From assembly GCF_000189635.1 (NCBI RefSeq), contig NW_002476262.1, forward strand, positions 372,001 through 436,000: 64,000 nucleotides of DNA, read 5' to 3'. Source of the DNA: Tetrahymena thermophila SB210 (lineage: Eukaryota > Ciliophora > Oligohymenophorea > Hymenostomatida > Tetrahymenidae). Below are positions 1 to 11,418 of the stretch, in pieces (within the stretch, counting starts at the first letter, position 1; every line of letters starts with the position of its first letter). The position numbers and the translations under genes are program-made. The notes under the pieces were generated by a model that had not been told where the DNA came from, made no database searches, and saw nothing but the letters and a program-made list of their open reading frames with translations.

Positions 1-179
1 AAACATTTCAAATAAAAGTAATTTTTGACTTTAAAAATCTAAATTATTAATTTAAAATTTTCTTAAAATTAGTTGATGAGCAAATAGAAGAGGATTGCAA
101 AAACGAAGAAGTATATGACGACGATGATGCTGATGTTGATTAGGAGGGAGAAGAGAACGAAGATGAGGAAGGATACTGA
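1..179 (+). CDS. Acidic C-terminus of an unidentified protein (5' end outside window)
   Basis: Only the end of this gene is present. A final exon (73-179) is read in a frame that stops at TGA 177-179 and encodes a tail dominated by Asp and Glu, ending DEEGY. It uses TAG as Gln once. Just upstream, 18-72 looks like a 55-bp GT...AG intron, and bases 1-17 continue the same frame after splicing (split codon ATT). Very acidic tails occur in tubulins, histone chaperones, HMG-type proteins and many others, so the sequence here cannot name the protein. Its convergent neighbour on the minus strand ends only about 156 bp away, leaving little 3' untranslated space for either gene. Confidence 0.55.
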
Positions 180-335
180 AATACTTAACATAAGAACAAG
201 AATTATTTAAAAATTTATGAATATGTCTGTTTATTTATTTTCAAAAGGTATTTATATATTAATCAATATTATAAATTTAATGTAAAAAGTCAGTGAATGT
301 ATTACTCAATCAATGAACAAGCTAATACAAGTGTT

Positions 336-2879
336 TCAAAAATGTATTTTAATTCCTAATTTATTTTCATTACTTAAAATTCCTTAAATAACTTTGTTAT
401 CAGCTATGCTGTTGTCTTTAAGGTAGATATTTTTTATTTTGCATATTGTATTCTTTTTTAAGTCTTATATTTTGTTTAGAGATTTTTCAGTTATTTAATT
501 GTTTTATAAGTATATTTCCTCAATATTTTTGCAATTAGTTTCAACTAAATCAATAAGTTTTATAAAACCTTCATCAGTAATTTTATTTTTGTTTAACTTC
601 AAAGTTTTTATGGAGCTATTTTCTTTCAAAGCAATAGCTAATATTTCTAAACCTTTATCACCTATTTCTAATAAAAATATTAGACCATAATTATAATTTA
701 AAAAAAAAATCATACCCATATTTGAAAGATCGACAATCTCTATACTATTTCCAAATATCTCTTAAATTAAATTTAAAAATTTTGCCTACTCTTTTATATG
801 TAGTATTTATCTATGGTCTGTTTAACTCTTGCTCGACTCTTCAAGAAATTTGTCATCATCATCCTCATTTAATAAGTTAGTATCTTTAGCCAAGCTTAGC
901 AGAATACTTTTTTTAATATCAGCAGTACCAGTAACTTCATGAGTGTGAATTTATTCTTCAAGTAAATTAATATCATTAAGAGATAAATTATGATATGATA
1001 ACATTGATGATAAGAGAAAATCTTTATTGTTAATTTATGAGATGAGATTTTCATCATCTAGATCTTCTTCATTATTCTTTTTACAGTTATCATTATTATG
1101 CATATAAAAATTGGAGTTAACCCTCGTAAAGTGCTGTTTCTGATCATTTTAGACCTGGTTATGAGCATGAGGTTTTAAAATAAAATCGTTGCCAATTATT
1201 TAGCTTTATTATAACTCATCAAAATTAATAATATTATTAGCATCTGATACTTAGTTAATTAGTAATGATTCTTTAAGCTATTCCTCATTTAAATCATCAT
1301 CTTAGTTATTTCTATTCATAGCTCTCCTAATTAAGTCGTCTTCTTATTTGTCTTAAACTAATTCTGTTGCCTCACTAGCTTCTAATATTTGCTCGTTTTT
1401 ACCAAAATTAAAGTGCGTATTGTATTTTTTAGTTTAGTTATAAAATTCATCAAGATACTTCTTTGTTTTTTTGTATTAAGATCTTTTTCTAAATTCTAAC
1501 CTAATTTATTACTTATATGTCAATTCTGATTATTTTAGTAGCTCTTAAAGCTTAGCATTTTAAATATTTTTATCATCTTTTATTTATTTGATCTTAATAA
1601 AGTTATTTAGCGAATTTTAAAAGCTTGGATCAAATTCTAACTTAGTTTCTTAAAGTTGAATCATCTTTACTTTTTCAGATATGATAGAATTATTTTCTAT
1701 GATTTATCTCAACATTTCCTCGCCTTAATCAATTATATCAAGGTTTTAATTATTCTTGACTTCTAGCATATCGAACATAATCTCGTTCTTTGAACTTAAC
1801 TCACAAAGATTTTATAATTTATCCTATGCCCTAAACAAAAACTCATAAATTCATTAATGTAAAATTATTTAAATTACTTTTTTTTCCATTCTTCGATTTC
1901 ATTCAGCAAATTCTACTTTGACAAATCTAGTATTTTATAAAAACCCCCTTCTGTTTACACAATTAAGTTATTTATTTCATCATATAATTTATTTTTCTTC
2001 TCTTCTATTTGCCTAATAATACTCTACCATTCGATGTAGATAGCAATCAAATTAAAAAAACATTAAATTTTAAATACAAAATGTTACTTAAAATTGTTGA
2101 TTCAACTAACTTTGAAGGGATTACTATACTGATATTAAATGAGTATGTATAACATCTTTATAATGAGTTGTATTTATTAATGCAGATTTTTCTTCTAATT
2201 CTTCATAAACCTAGAGAAGAGTTTCTGCCCTCTCTGTAATGTTTTTAATTACATCTTCTTCACTTGCTACTTCATGCTTTTTATGTTCACCAAATAAAGC
2301 ACAATTTGAGCATATTGCTTGCCTGCAGTCTAAACAAACTATGTCCTTTTCTTTTTTATGATCTTTACATTTTTTCTTTTATTGCAGAGTCTATGTTTAA
2401 TCTTCTTCGTGAGAGTTTCTAATACTACTATTGAAAGAAGTTAATTGTATGCTATTTTTTCTGCTAGATCCTCCTTTTTCACTTGATTATGTTTCTTGCT
2501 CAAACGTATGCAAAGGTGAGGAATATTCACTCAACTTCTTTTTTTTCCTTATTATATTGATCAAAGAGTAGTTTTTAGGAAAGCTAACTACTTCTTTTCT
2601 ACTTGATACTATGCTAATTTATAAATTAAGCTAAATTAGTAATTCAAAAAGTAACTTTTTTAGAAAGCTTTTGCTTTAAAATATATTATTCTATGATAAA
2701 AATATTCTTTACTTATCTTCTGGGCATTCTATAAAATCATTTTTCTCAAGAATTTATACAAGACATTAATTGCAAAATGTATGGCCGCATTCTGGTAACA
2801 TTCTTGGAAGATGATTATTCTCATCAAACATGTTTTGGCAGCTTGAACAAAAAAGATCCAACTCATTATTTTCTATCAT
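336..2879 (-). CDS. TRIM-like RING / B-box / coiled-coil / leucine-rich-repeat protein
   Basis: A 794-residue product is predicted after removing introns 2024-2087, 1831-1877 and 668-715. Residues 11-55 form a RING finger with ligands C11, C14, C31, H33, C36, C39 and C52. The last position is Asp55 (ECPED) in place of the usual Cys, as in RBX1-type RINGs. A B-box-like zinc finger follows near residues 165-205 (CKDH, CLDC, CSNC, EHKKH), then a long charged coiled coil with acidic stretches, and at the C-terminus at least three RNI-type leucine-rich repeats (for example LKLNKNKITDEGF). RING/B-box/coiled-coil order is the TRIM architecture, so an E3 ubiquitin ligase with LRRs as the substrate-binding part is the natural inference. 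ATG 2877-2879 is the first Met before the RING; the upstream frame stays open back to a TGA but contains no Met. Confidence 0.8.
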
Positions 2880-3325
2880 TTATGAATATTCTTCAACCTT
2901 TATTTGATACTAATCCAAATTAACTTATTCTGCTGGCTTCTTAATTTGCTAAACTTACTAAATATTTACTTGATATATTTGAAAGTCTACTAAATAATTT
3001 TTAATGTTTGCGTTTTTTTTATAAAAATAATTAAATTGATTTGATCAATTTACTTGAAATTATAAACTACTTAAGCTAGAACCTGGATAATAAGTAAATA
3101 AATAAATAAATAGCTTTTTCAATTTCTGAGTATTATTTTATATTCATGCATGAATTGGTTTATTCTTAATACAAATTAAACATAAAATTAATTGATAGAT
3201 ATATTGCATTTTATTCATATTAATTATTATTTTGTATTTTAGATTAGTATTAATTATTTATAATTGATTAATAATATTCCAAATATTCGTTTCTTTACCC
3301 AATATATAAATTTAGTTACACTTAA
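2880..3325. other. Gap between two minus-strand genes
   Basis: AT-rich sequence that should hold the promoter and 5' leader of the RING/LRR gene and the 3' end of the peptidase gene. It contains an (AAAT)n run near 3095-3111. I see no coding potential. Confidence 0.5.
3095..3111. repeat. (AAAT)n microsatellite
   Basis: About four AAAT units lie in the gap upstream of the RING/LRR gene. Simple repeats of this kind are common in this genome's spacers, and no function is implied. Confidence 0.7.
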
Positions 3326-4456
3326 TCAAACTATTACTTTTACGTTGAGAGGATAAGAGCTGTCAGAAAGAATTCCGCACATACCACAAACTTTAATTGG
3401 CGTTTCATCACCTCCACAAGCAAAACCATTGGTAGGAGTACTATCTATACCGCATTAAGGTACAGCTTCTCTTTTTATTCTAATGTAACCATCTTCGCCA
3501 AATTCAGTACCATAAGAATTTCTTACAAGCCAGTAATCTCCGTACTTTGGATCAGTTCCATAACCAACTAACACAACAGCGTGGTCAATATTAATATTTT
3601 CTGAATAATCACATCCATCAAATACACCCTCTTCATAGGAATCCCAACCAGTAGAGTCAATTGAGATAGCTATAGGGCCAATTGTAGCTACAGCTTCTAA
3701 TAGAGCTTATTAATCATTAGGAGTTACTTTAGCAAAACCTTAGTTTATAACTTCAGGCTATTATTTGAGGGGATCGAATTTGCATTCATATGTGTCATTA
3801 AAATAAGATTTATAGCCATATTTAAATTCAGAAGTAATACCATATTGAGAAGTATATTCAAAAGCCAAATCAGCAACAGCACCAAAACATCCACCTTATC
3901 CACCACATTATTTAGGGTTAGGGACACAAGAAACTAATTGTTAGGTTGACAGAGTTTTTAAATTTCCTGAACCAGCAGCTATTGCAGCATGACTCTCCAA
4001 AACGGAAACTGCAGTAAATGCCCAGCAAGACAAGCAATCACCTTAATCTTTTACAGGAGATACAACACCTATTTCTCTCCAGTCTACACTCTATGGTAAA
4101 TTTTTCAAGCCTTTAGCTTTATAAGTTTAGTTAAATTTTCTAGTTGAAGGATCCAATATTTCAAAGTCGACTTAACTTTTAAATATGGAAAACTATTCTT
4201 TTTTTTCAAAGTAGCTTTCATCAGTATTATTTTTAACACCTTTTTTGTAGGAATGATCTTCTTTATTGAAGGCAATTATATCAGCTAAATTCTATTCAAA
4301 TATTTTCTTCCTAGTTAAGTATTCTTCAGAATCTGCTTTATATTCCTTTTAAAAATCTCTGATATATTTTTCAAAAGTGTAATTTTAAAGTTGTGTCCAC
4401 TTTGGCTTGCAATTGACAAGGCAAAGTAGAGCTACAAGAATCATAAATCTCATCAT
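3326..4456 (-). CDS. Secreted papain-family (C1A) cysteine peptidase with propeptide
   Basis: Intronless 376-codon gene with TGA at 3326-3328. The start MMRFMILVALLCLVNC is a clear signal peptide. It is followed by a prodomain resembling inhibitor I29 (FEKYIRDFQKEY, then EEYLTRKKIFEQN) and a mature domain beginning near residue 118 (SVDWRE). Catalytic elements are visible: oxyanion Gln and nucleophile in DQGDCLSCWAF (Cys about 144), His in DHAVVLVGYG (about 292) and Asn in WLVRNSYGTEFG (about 313). The usual CGSCW is CLSCW here, replacing a nearly invariant Gly. Cys-rich segments fit the family's disulfides. Ciliates carry many secreted or phagosomal cathepsins of this type, so digestion in food vacuoles or secretion is likely. 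The subfamily (cathepsin L, H or B) cannot be settled by eye; the C-terminus has extra cysteines around GMCG. Confidence 0.9.
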
Positions 4457-5316
4457 TTTTAAATCTTTTATTAATTTTTTTTGATAAAATTTTTTATATT
4501 ACTAAAGTCAATTTAATTAAAAAGAGATTATTTAATTAATTATTGTTTTTCTATTGATTGTTAGAAGAAATTTGCAATTTTTTCAAAGAGCATTTCTAGA
4601 TTTATTTTCTGTTTAAAATATAGTTTGATATTTACTTCATTTTTAATAAATACAAATTATATAATTAGTCAGTCAAAAAAATATTAGGTCCTCATATTTC
4701 AATTATTTAATAGAAATGTTATTTTAATTTAAAAATAAACTTTTGATATTTTTTTTAGATTAAATTTAATTGATTGATTTAAATAATTTAAATTAAAAAA
4801 TGAAAAAATAAAATTAAAGAAAATATTTTTCTTTTTTAAATTTTTACTTTTTTGGTATATTTTCCATAAATTTATCTAGAATTTGGATTGTTATTGAACA
4901 TTTGAAAATAGAATTCTTTTTTTCAGTTACTTTTAACATGTTTTAGTATTTATTAGAAAGAAGAATTTCTGCTAAAATATAGTTTGTTTTTATACCATTT
5001 ACCCTTTATTTTGACAAACATATTTAAAATATTAAAATATCATCAAAAATAAATAAATAAATAAAAAAACAAACAAACAAGTAAGTGAGAGAGATATGAA
5101 GACTTTTCTATCAAGTACTTTTAATTATCTGAATGTAATACGAAATAAGCATACAGATATATAAATTATTGTGAATTATTACTATACAAAAGGAATAATT
5201 GAGTAAGAATTAATCTCAAGGAAATATTTATACTAATCTTTTTTATCTGCCATGAGCTACTCTTATTACAATACTCCAGTTTAGTTAATTGTATTTAATT
5301 TTAATCTTTTTGTTTC
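4457..5316. other. Gap upstream of the cysteine peptidase
   Basis: About 860 bp of AT-rich sequence between two minus-strand genes. It should carry the peptidase promoter and the 3' end of the M16 gene. Around 5047-5093 there are adjacent AAAT, AAAC and GA-rich simple repeats. I see no supported gene. Confidence 0.5.
5047..5093. repeat. Compound AAAT / AAAC / GA simple repeat
   Basis: Consecutive AAAT units, then AAAC units, then a short GA-rich stretch. This is ordinary microsatellite sequence in a spacer. Confidence 0.6.
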
Positions 5317-8300
5317 TCAGACAATGTAGTAGTGAGTGTTACCGTACCATCCGAGGGTAGATCTCTTAATACTTCTGTTATAGTGAGAACCAGCAATTAA
5401 ACCGTGAGAAGGACCCCAAGTAACGATAGCAAGTTCCTTATCCCAGAACCATCTGGTGGCAGCTCTATTAATTAAACCACTGTCGAGGCTAGAAATTCTC
5501 TTAGCAACTTCAGATCTAGGAACTCTTCTGTTCAAGTAGCTATTATTTTAAAAATATTTATTTAGATTAAAAATTGCAGGTGTTTATCATTTTATGAATT
5601 ACGTGACTTAGGTAGCAATAGAAGAAGCAATATCAGCAGAGTTTTATTCAGCAAGGAGTTCGTTGAAGTATTTGGCTCTAGCTCTGTAGATTTCAGCTTA
5701 GTTAATCTTAAGTATAAAATGAAAATTAATATTATTAGTTGATAAGAAAAATCATTAGTTTTTACGTAAGAAGCGTATTCAGAGAGAATCATTTGAGATA
5801 AGAATAACATTTGGTTGCCGAAAATTTCATTACCATAGAAGTAAGAACCGAAAAGACCAGTATCAGAGTAAGGTAAATAGTGAGTTTTATGGATGGTGAC
5901 GTCAGGTAAGTTACCTAATTCCTTGTGAATTAAAGAGTATTATCTGTCAGAGGTGTTCAAGTGTTGGCCAGTATATTTATCAGCTTGATATTCACCTAAG
6001 ATTCTTTAGAAGAAATTAATAGTGAAGAAATCGGGATCAGTCCAGCTAGGAGCTTCGAAGAAGACACCAACGTTTAAGTTGTGCATTTCATCGTCTCTGA
6101 TGGTCATCTATTTAATTAATTAATTGATTAATTTGAGTTTGATTAGTATGTTTGTTTTATCTCATTTAATATACTACGATTTAAATTATAGTAATTTAAT
6201 TAAGTTTACATAAGAGGGAGTGAAGTAGGGCTTTTCAGTGTTGGGAACAAAAGTAGTGGCATCCTTTTAAGCGACGGTTCCGAATGCCTTTTCAGCAGCT
6301 TGGAGGAAAGCTTGAGAGTTAACATTACCAGCAGCAGCAACAACAAAGTTGGAACCAACATAGTTAGTCTTGACGAAGTTTTTAACAACTTCATCAGTGA
6401 TGTTGTGAAGGTTTTCTCTGATACCGTGAGTAGGTTGACCCTATTTAATTATAAATTAGAATTTTTAGTATGCATTTAAAATCAAAATGATAAGTGATTT
6501 GATTAAATTTTTGAAAATGTTTTATTTTTATTGCATTCAAATCAAAATTCATTCAAATATTTTGTTTTTCACTAAAACATTCAATCTTTTTTGTAATTAA
6601 AAATTTTTATGGGCAATGAAAAGTGACTAGCGGATTAGAAACCATAAATAAATTTTTAAATTTAATAATATCTAAGGAAGATTCTAAATTAAAAATCTAA
6701 AAACAAATAAACAAAAAAAGTGGGTAGGAAATAAAAAACAAAGAAAAATCAAATAAAACAAAGTAAATTAAATAGCAAATAAAGTTGAATTTTTTGAATG
6801 CAAAAGATATTAATTAAATTAATAGAAAAATCTATGTTTTTTTCTATGAATTAAAATAAATAATTAATTACGAAGTAGTGATCTCTGTAAGCAGTGAAGT
6901 GAATATTTTCAAGGAGGAGACCTTATTGATCGTTTTGAGCGCTGAGGGCATTGTTATAAACAGCTTCCTTTTCAGCTTCAACTTATTGCTTGTTGAAGAC
7001 AGAGTTTTATAAAATATCACCGAGGAAGTCAACAGCCTTTTCAACGTTTTCGGGTAAAACGCTCAAAGTATAAGTAGTGGTTTCTCTGCCAACTTAGACC
7101 TTCAAGTTACCACCCAAAAGGGCGAGTTCCTTTTCAATTTATTCTCTGTTTCTCTTAGAAGTACCCTATTTACAAAAGAAATATTAATGATATGAAAACA
7201 AAGTATTGATTGAGTAATATTTTATTTATTAGTTTATTAAATAGTAAACATTAAAAGTATCTTTATTTTTTTGGAAAGATTAATTTATTTATTTATATGC
7301 ATTTTATATCTCATTTATTACTAATTTAATCACTATTTATTCTTGTTATAATTATTAACTAAATTCTATTTTTCTTGACTAGTCTACTCTTAATTGCTTA
7401 CATTTTACCATATGGAAAGCTAGTAATTTAATTCCACTAATATTATACAATATATTCTACTTTTATTACTTATTTTTAAATTATAAATCAACTTAATTGA
7501 TCTTTTTATGATTGACCCTAATTTAAACTATTTTGAAAACTATTATTTCATAAAGTAAATTTATGTTGCTTGCTTGCTTTTATTTAAGTATCGTATGGTG
7601 TTTCCTATGCATTTAACTTTTAAATTACTATCTTTTACCTTTCTTATGGTTTATTTGCATTTATATTATAACATAATTTTTTTTCTTTTGTATTTTAATT
7701 AATTTCCATTTTTTTAAATTGTTTCAAGTAATTACTCTAAGAACGAGTCTTTGGACAAATTGGGCAACACCTGAGGTTTCTAATGTTTCTTGTCTAGTAC
7801 CAGCTCTAACAACAACAGAGACTCTAATTATTTTTTAAGAATAATAAACATGAATAAATAGTATTTTGATTTTTAAAAATTTTAGCTTTATGAAAGATAC
7901 GCTCATTCAAACCTTTGTTTTTTATATATATATATTTGCTTAGAAAATCTAAAAATTACGCAGCGAGAGGAGAAACGGAAGAAGGTTCAACAGCAAGTCT
8001 AACTCCGTTAGCTAAGGTTTCAACTCCTGTTTATACCAAAATAAATGTTATACTTAATATCACAGCCGTTATTAATTTCATAAATAAATTTTGCTTTATC
8101 TTCCTTTCATGTTTAGAATATTTTCAAAAACAAAACCAAACAAATAATTCATGATAATTTTTATGAATCATATATCACTTCAAAATGATCAAAAAAAAAT
8201 TTGATCAACTTAAAAATCCGCAGAATCTGATAAACATTTCATTAAGATTAATTTAGTTTGGCTTAAACTTCTAATTGTATGCACATCTGGTAAAATATAA

Positions 8301-8618
8301 GCTAGAGTGGTCATGTGATTATGTTAATGTAATTCAGAAAGCTTTAGAAGAGGAAGATAAAGTAAGATACATTCAATGAAAGAATGATATTTTTTAAGGA
8401 TAATTAATTTAATTTTCTCAATTACTGCAAGGTCTATCGTATTGAAGAGCAGTGGGAATTTCTCCTTGAGGGAGTTCACCGAAGTCAGTCAAACGAGCCT
8501 TGCTGAATTGGAGTCTTTCGCTCTTGACAACGTTGCTCTAAGCTTGCTTTTAGAGGGTGGAGAAAGCTCTTTGTAATCTAGCTAACTTGGAAATTCTTTA
8601 GCTAATTCTGCCGAACAT
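5317..8618 (-). CDS. Mitochondrial M16-family protein (MPP / cytochrome bc1 core type), zinc motif lost
   Basis: Eight exons (8618-8426, 8026-7960, 7823-7736, 7165-6872, 6440-6210, 6107-5766, 5706-5603, 5539-5317) give 513 residues, close to MPP or bc1 core proteins plus a presequence. The N-terminus MFGRISQRISKLARLQRAF is Arg-rich and lacks acids, as in mitochondrial targeting peptides. The M16 fold is evident: VRAGTRQETLETSG, GGNLKVQVGRE, VVAAAGNV and the terminal RRVPRSEVAKRISSLD. In active MPP-beta the zinc site is HFLEH; here the matching residues 108-112 are QFVQR, so both His and the Glu are gone and zinc proteolysis is unlikely. Inference: a structural core subunit of complex III or the non-catalytic partner in the processing peptidase. 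Codons are less AT-biased than in neighbouring genes, which fits high expression. Confidence 0.88.
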
Positions 8619-8878
8619 CTTTCTTTACTTTTATTTTATCTTCTTTTTCTTTTTTTCTTTTTATTTTGATATATATTAATTTTTTTTCTCTCTCTTTTTA
8701 TTTTATTTTAATATTTTTTCTCTCTTTCTTTCTTGTCATCATTGTTTAATTGTATGACAAATTTTCATAATTGATTGATTGATAGTTTCTTCTTCCTTTA
8801 ACTTTCTTTCATTTAAATAGTTGTATTAATTATTTCATTTTAATTAGCATACAAGAGTGTATGTATTATGCATGCGGA

Positions 8879-8890
8879 CACACACACACA
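8879..8890. repeat. (CA)6 microsatellite
   Basis: Six CA units lie in the divergent promoter region, unusual here only because most local repeats are A/T. Confidence 0.7.
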
Positions 8891-8970
8891 GATACATGCA
8901 CATAATTTCCATTTCTGCTTGTTTATTATTTAATATTTATTAACATTAATAATAAATAAATTACTGTCAT

Positions 8971-8990
8971 ATATCTATCTATCTCTCTCT
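8971..8990. repeat. (ATCT)/(CT) microsatellite
   Basis: A short run of ATCT units grades into CT units about 90 bp after the CA repeat. Confidence 0.6.
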
Positions 8991-9486
8991 ATACTCACTT
9001 TAAATATCCAAATTTTTATTCATATCCAAACAAAATAAAAATTTATAGCTCTTAATAAAAAAGTAGATATCCATTTATTATCTTATTGCAAGAAACTAAA
9101 ATTTAAAAATAAATTTAAAATTTATTTATTTGTAAAATAGGAAAATAAAATGGTTTAAGTATTTTGTATTGACTGTTATTTAATAAAATAATTAAAAAAA
9201 CAATTAAATAATATAGATTTAAAAGATTTCTCAATTAAAGATGTTTTATATGCTTTGAATTTATTATAATTTTAAGTAAATTAATAAATCAATTGAATTG
9301 GTTAGTAATTAACTTGTTTTTATTTTTCTTTTTTCTTTTATTGTTTGTTTAACAATTCTTTATAAACAAAATTGATATTTGTAAAATATCTTGATTTATT
9401 AGAATATTAGCTTTAAAGAATCAAATTGAAATTATAAATTATTTGATAAAGTAATAAATAATAATAAATAAAAAGCAAAAAATAAA

Positions 9487-10458
9487 ATGAACTTGTAAGA
9501 ATTTAAAAACAAATATTAATTATTTAGCAATCATGATAATCTTTCAAATGCTTTATCTGGTATTTCACCCAGTGGTTCTACTCATTTGAGGGATTCTATT
9601 AGGAGAGGTATTGATTTAATCATGGATATGAATCGCGATCTAGAGAAAGTAAATGAAGATTCTGAAAGACATTTTCTACATATAATTATCACTGATGGCG
9701 AAGACACTGGTTCTAGAACATCTATAGAGGATTTGGCAATGATCATGTTTGCACTAAATTTATGCATTCCAAGTTAAATGATACAAAACCACTTTATAGG
9801 AATAGATTTTGATCCTAATTCTAGTGATGCTTAGTAGTTAGCAGCGCTCTCTTATCTTGGAGGAGATACTTCATCTATTCATTTAGCTTAGACAGCTAAC
9901 ATAGATGATATTTTTAAAAGGATATAAGCATAAGTGAGAGTCTTGTAATAAACTAGAGTATAAGCTATATAATCTAATAATATAGCTGTAATGAGAGTTT
10001 AATAACAGGAGCAAAGAATGTTAGAACTTAAAATTAAAAAGTTTATTGTTGTGTTTAACTTAGATATTTCTGGCTCAATGGCTGGTTAAAGATGGAGGTA
10101 GGTATGTAATTGTGTTTCTAGATTTACAGATTCTCTCACTGAAAATGATTTTGCATCAGTCATCCTTTTCAATGATTCTATTAGAATAGTATAGCCTATA
10201 ACTATAAGAATTGAATTTTAAGTATCTTCTAGACCAAGCTAGTAGTAACAAAATAATTAATATACTAATTATAACAATTAAAATAGTAGACCAGCAAATA
10301 CATAATAATAAAATACAAGAGCGATTTCATATTAAAACAATAATAATTTATTAGATGATCATTATTCAGAAAACCAATAATTATTAGAAAAAAAGAAAAG
10401 ATAAAGAGATTTAATAGATGAAAAATAAAAAAATTTATGTTGCTGTGCAATATTCTGA
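9487..10458 (+). CDS. vWA-related protein with half-domains in reversed order and C-terminal CaaX box
   Basis: A single 323-residue frame runs from ATG 9487 to TGA 10456-10458. The N-terminal part is the second half of a von Willebrand A domain: MIDAS Thr in SPSGSTHLRDSI (Thr32) and Asp in IIITDGED (Asp70). After a Gln-rich helix (about 150-180) comes the first half of a vWA domain: strand 1 plus the DxSxS motif NLDISGSM (Asp193), then SVILFNDSIRIV, after which homology stops. A Gln/Asn-rich linker leads to a basic segment and the end LCCCAIF. The last four residues fit a prenylation box, with two further Cys available for acylation. So the protein should be membrane-tethered. Either it is a circularly permuted vWA fold, or exons are missing on both sides of a two-domain protein; no convincing upstream exon was found. 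Confidence 0.75.
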
Positions 10459-11418
10459 TCTAAGTTATAAAAAATTAATTTCTCCTATATCACTTAATTA
10501 ATTTTTGGGGGATTTTCTAAATTTAATTACGAAAGTATTTTATTAATCAATATAAACATTTATTTTGTTTAACAAATATAACAAAAAGTTGATTTAATTA
10601 TTTTAAGTGAATGGTAATAAATAATTATAATGATTCGAGTTGATAAACAATCAACATCTTAAATAGTTGATAAACTGGCTATCAAATTTAATCAAATCCT
10701 CAAACTATTTGCCAAGAACTCAAGAATGAATACCTATTTAGATTATTCTATTTAATTATTTTACCAATCAGTATATAAAAGTTTAAAAAATATTTTAATA
10801 TTAAATTTGCAATAGATTAATTAATTTTAAGTAACAACATTTTTTTTGTATAGTAATAGATGCTTTCTTTATTAAAATTATTTTCAAAATAAATAAATAC
10901 TTTTATTTAATACATAATATTTATTTAAATAAAATAAATTATGGTTATTCTGTTTGTTTTATAAAAAATAAATTTGGAAAATTAAAAATATTTCATTAAA
11001 TTTATTTGAGGTCTTTTTGAGTTTTATAGTTATGTTTGATAATATATTTTTAATTTAATTTAAAATAATTTGACTCTATTAATAACAACATAAATTTGTT
11101 TAGTTATTTTTTATTAAAATAAATTGCCATACTTAAATTTATATAATTAAGATCTTTTTGGGTAAATTTTTAACTTTAATTTTGTGGTTTAGTGTTGGCT
11201 TTGAGCAAAAGTATAAATATCTCAAAGATTAGTAAGCTTTAATCAAAATTTTTTTTATTGGTTAATTAATTATTATTTAATTTATTATAAAATTAAGTTA
11301 ATAATATTTATTTGTCATTCATTTGATAATTAAAACAGTAAAATACTAAAAAATATATTTAAAGTTTAACTACTTCAAAGCAGTATTTTAGAGTCTTAAA
11401 GATTTTTCTTTTTTCAAA
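10459..11418. other. Gap upstream of the large CNBD gene
   Basis: About 960 bp of AT-rich sequence holding the 3' end of the vWA gene and the promoter of the next gene. Nothing else is recognised. Confidence 0.5.

Larger units (their letters stand above)
8619..9486. other. Divergent promoter region between the M16 and vWA genes
   Basis: The two genes point away from each other, so both promoters should lie here. It holds T-rich and CT-rich tracts, (CA)6 near 8879-8890 and (ATCT)/(CT) repeats near 8971-8990. A short open frame starts at ATG 9150 (MVQVFCIDCY...), but it lacks the DxSxS motif of a vWA domain and its downstream frame does not join the next gene cleanly, so I do not call it an exon. 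Confidence 0.45.

Noticed and set aside
9150..9280. Short plus-strand frame as a first exon of the vWA gene
   Set aside because: It lacks the DxSxS motif expected there, and no donor/acceptor pair joins it in frame to 9487 or the region after TTTAG near 9526.
9582..9767. Minus-strand frame opposite the vWA gene
   Set aside because: It mirrors the MIDAS-containing plus-strand coding sequence exactly and has no features of its own.
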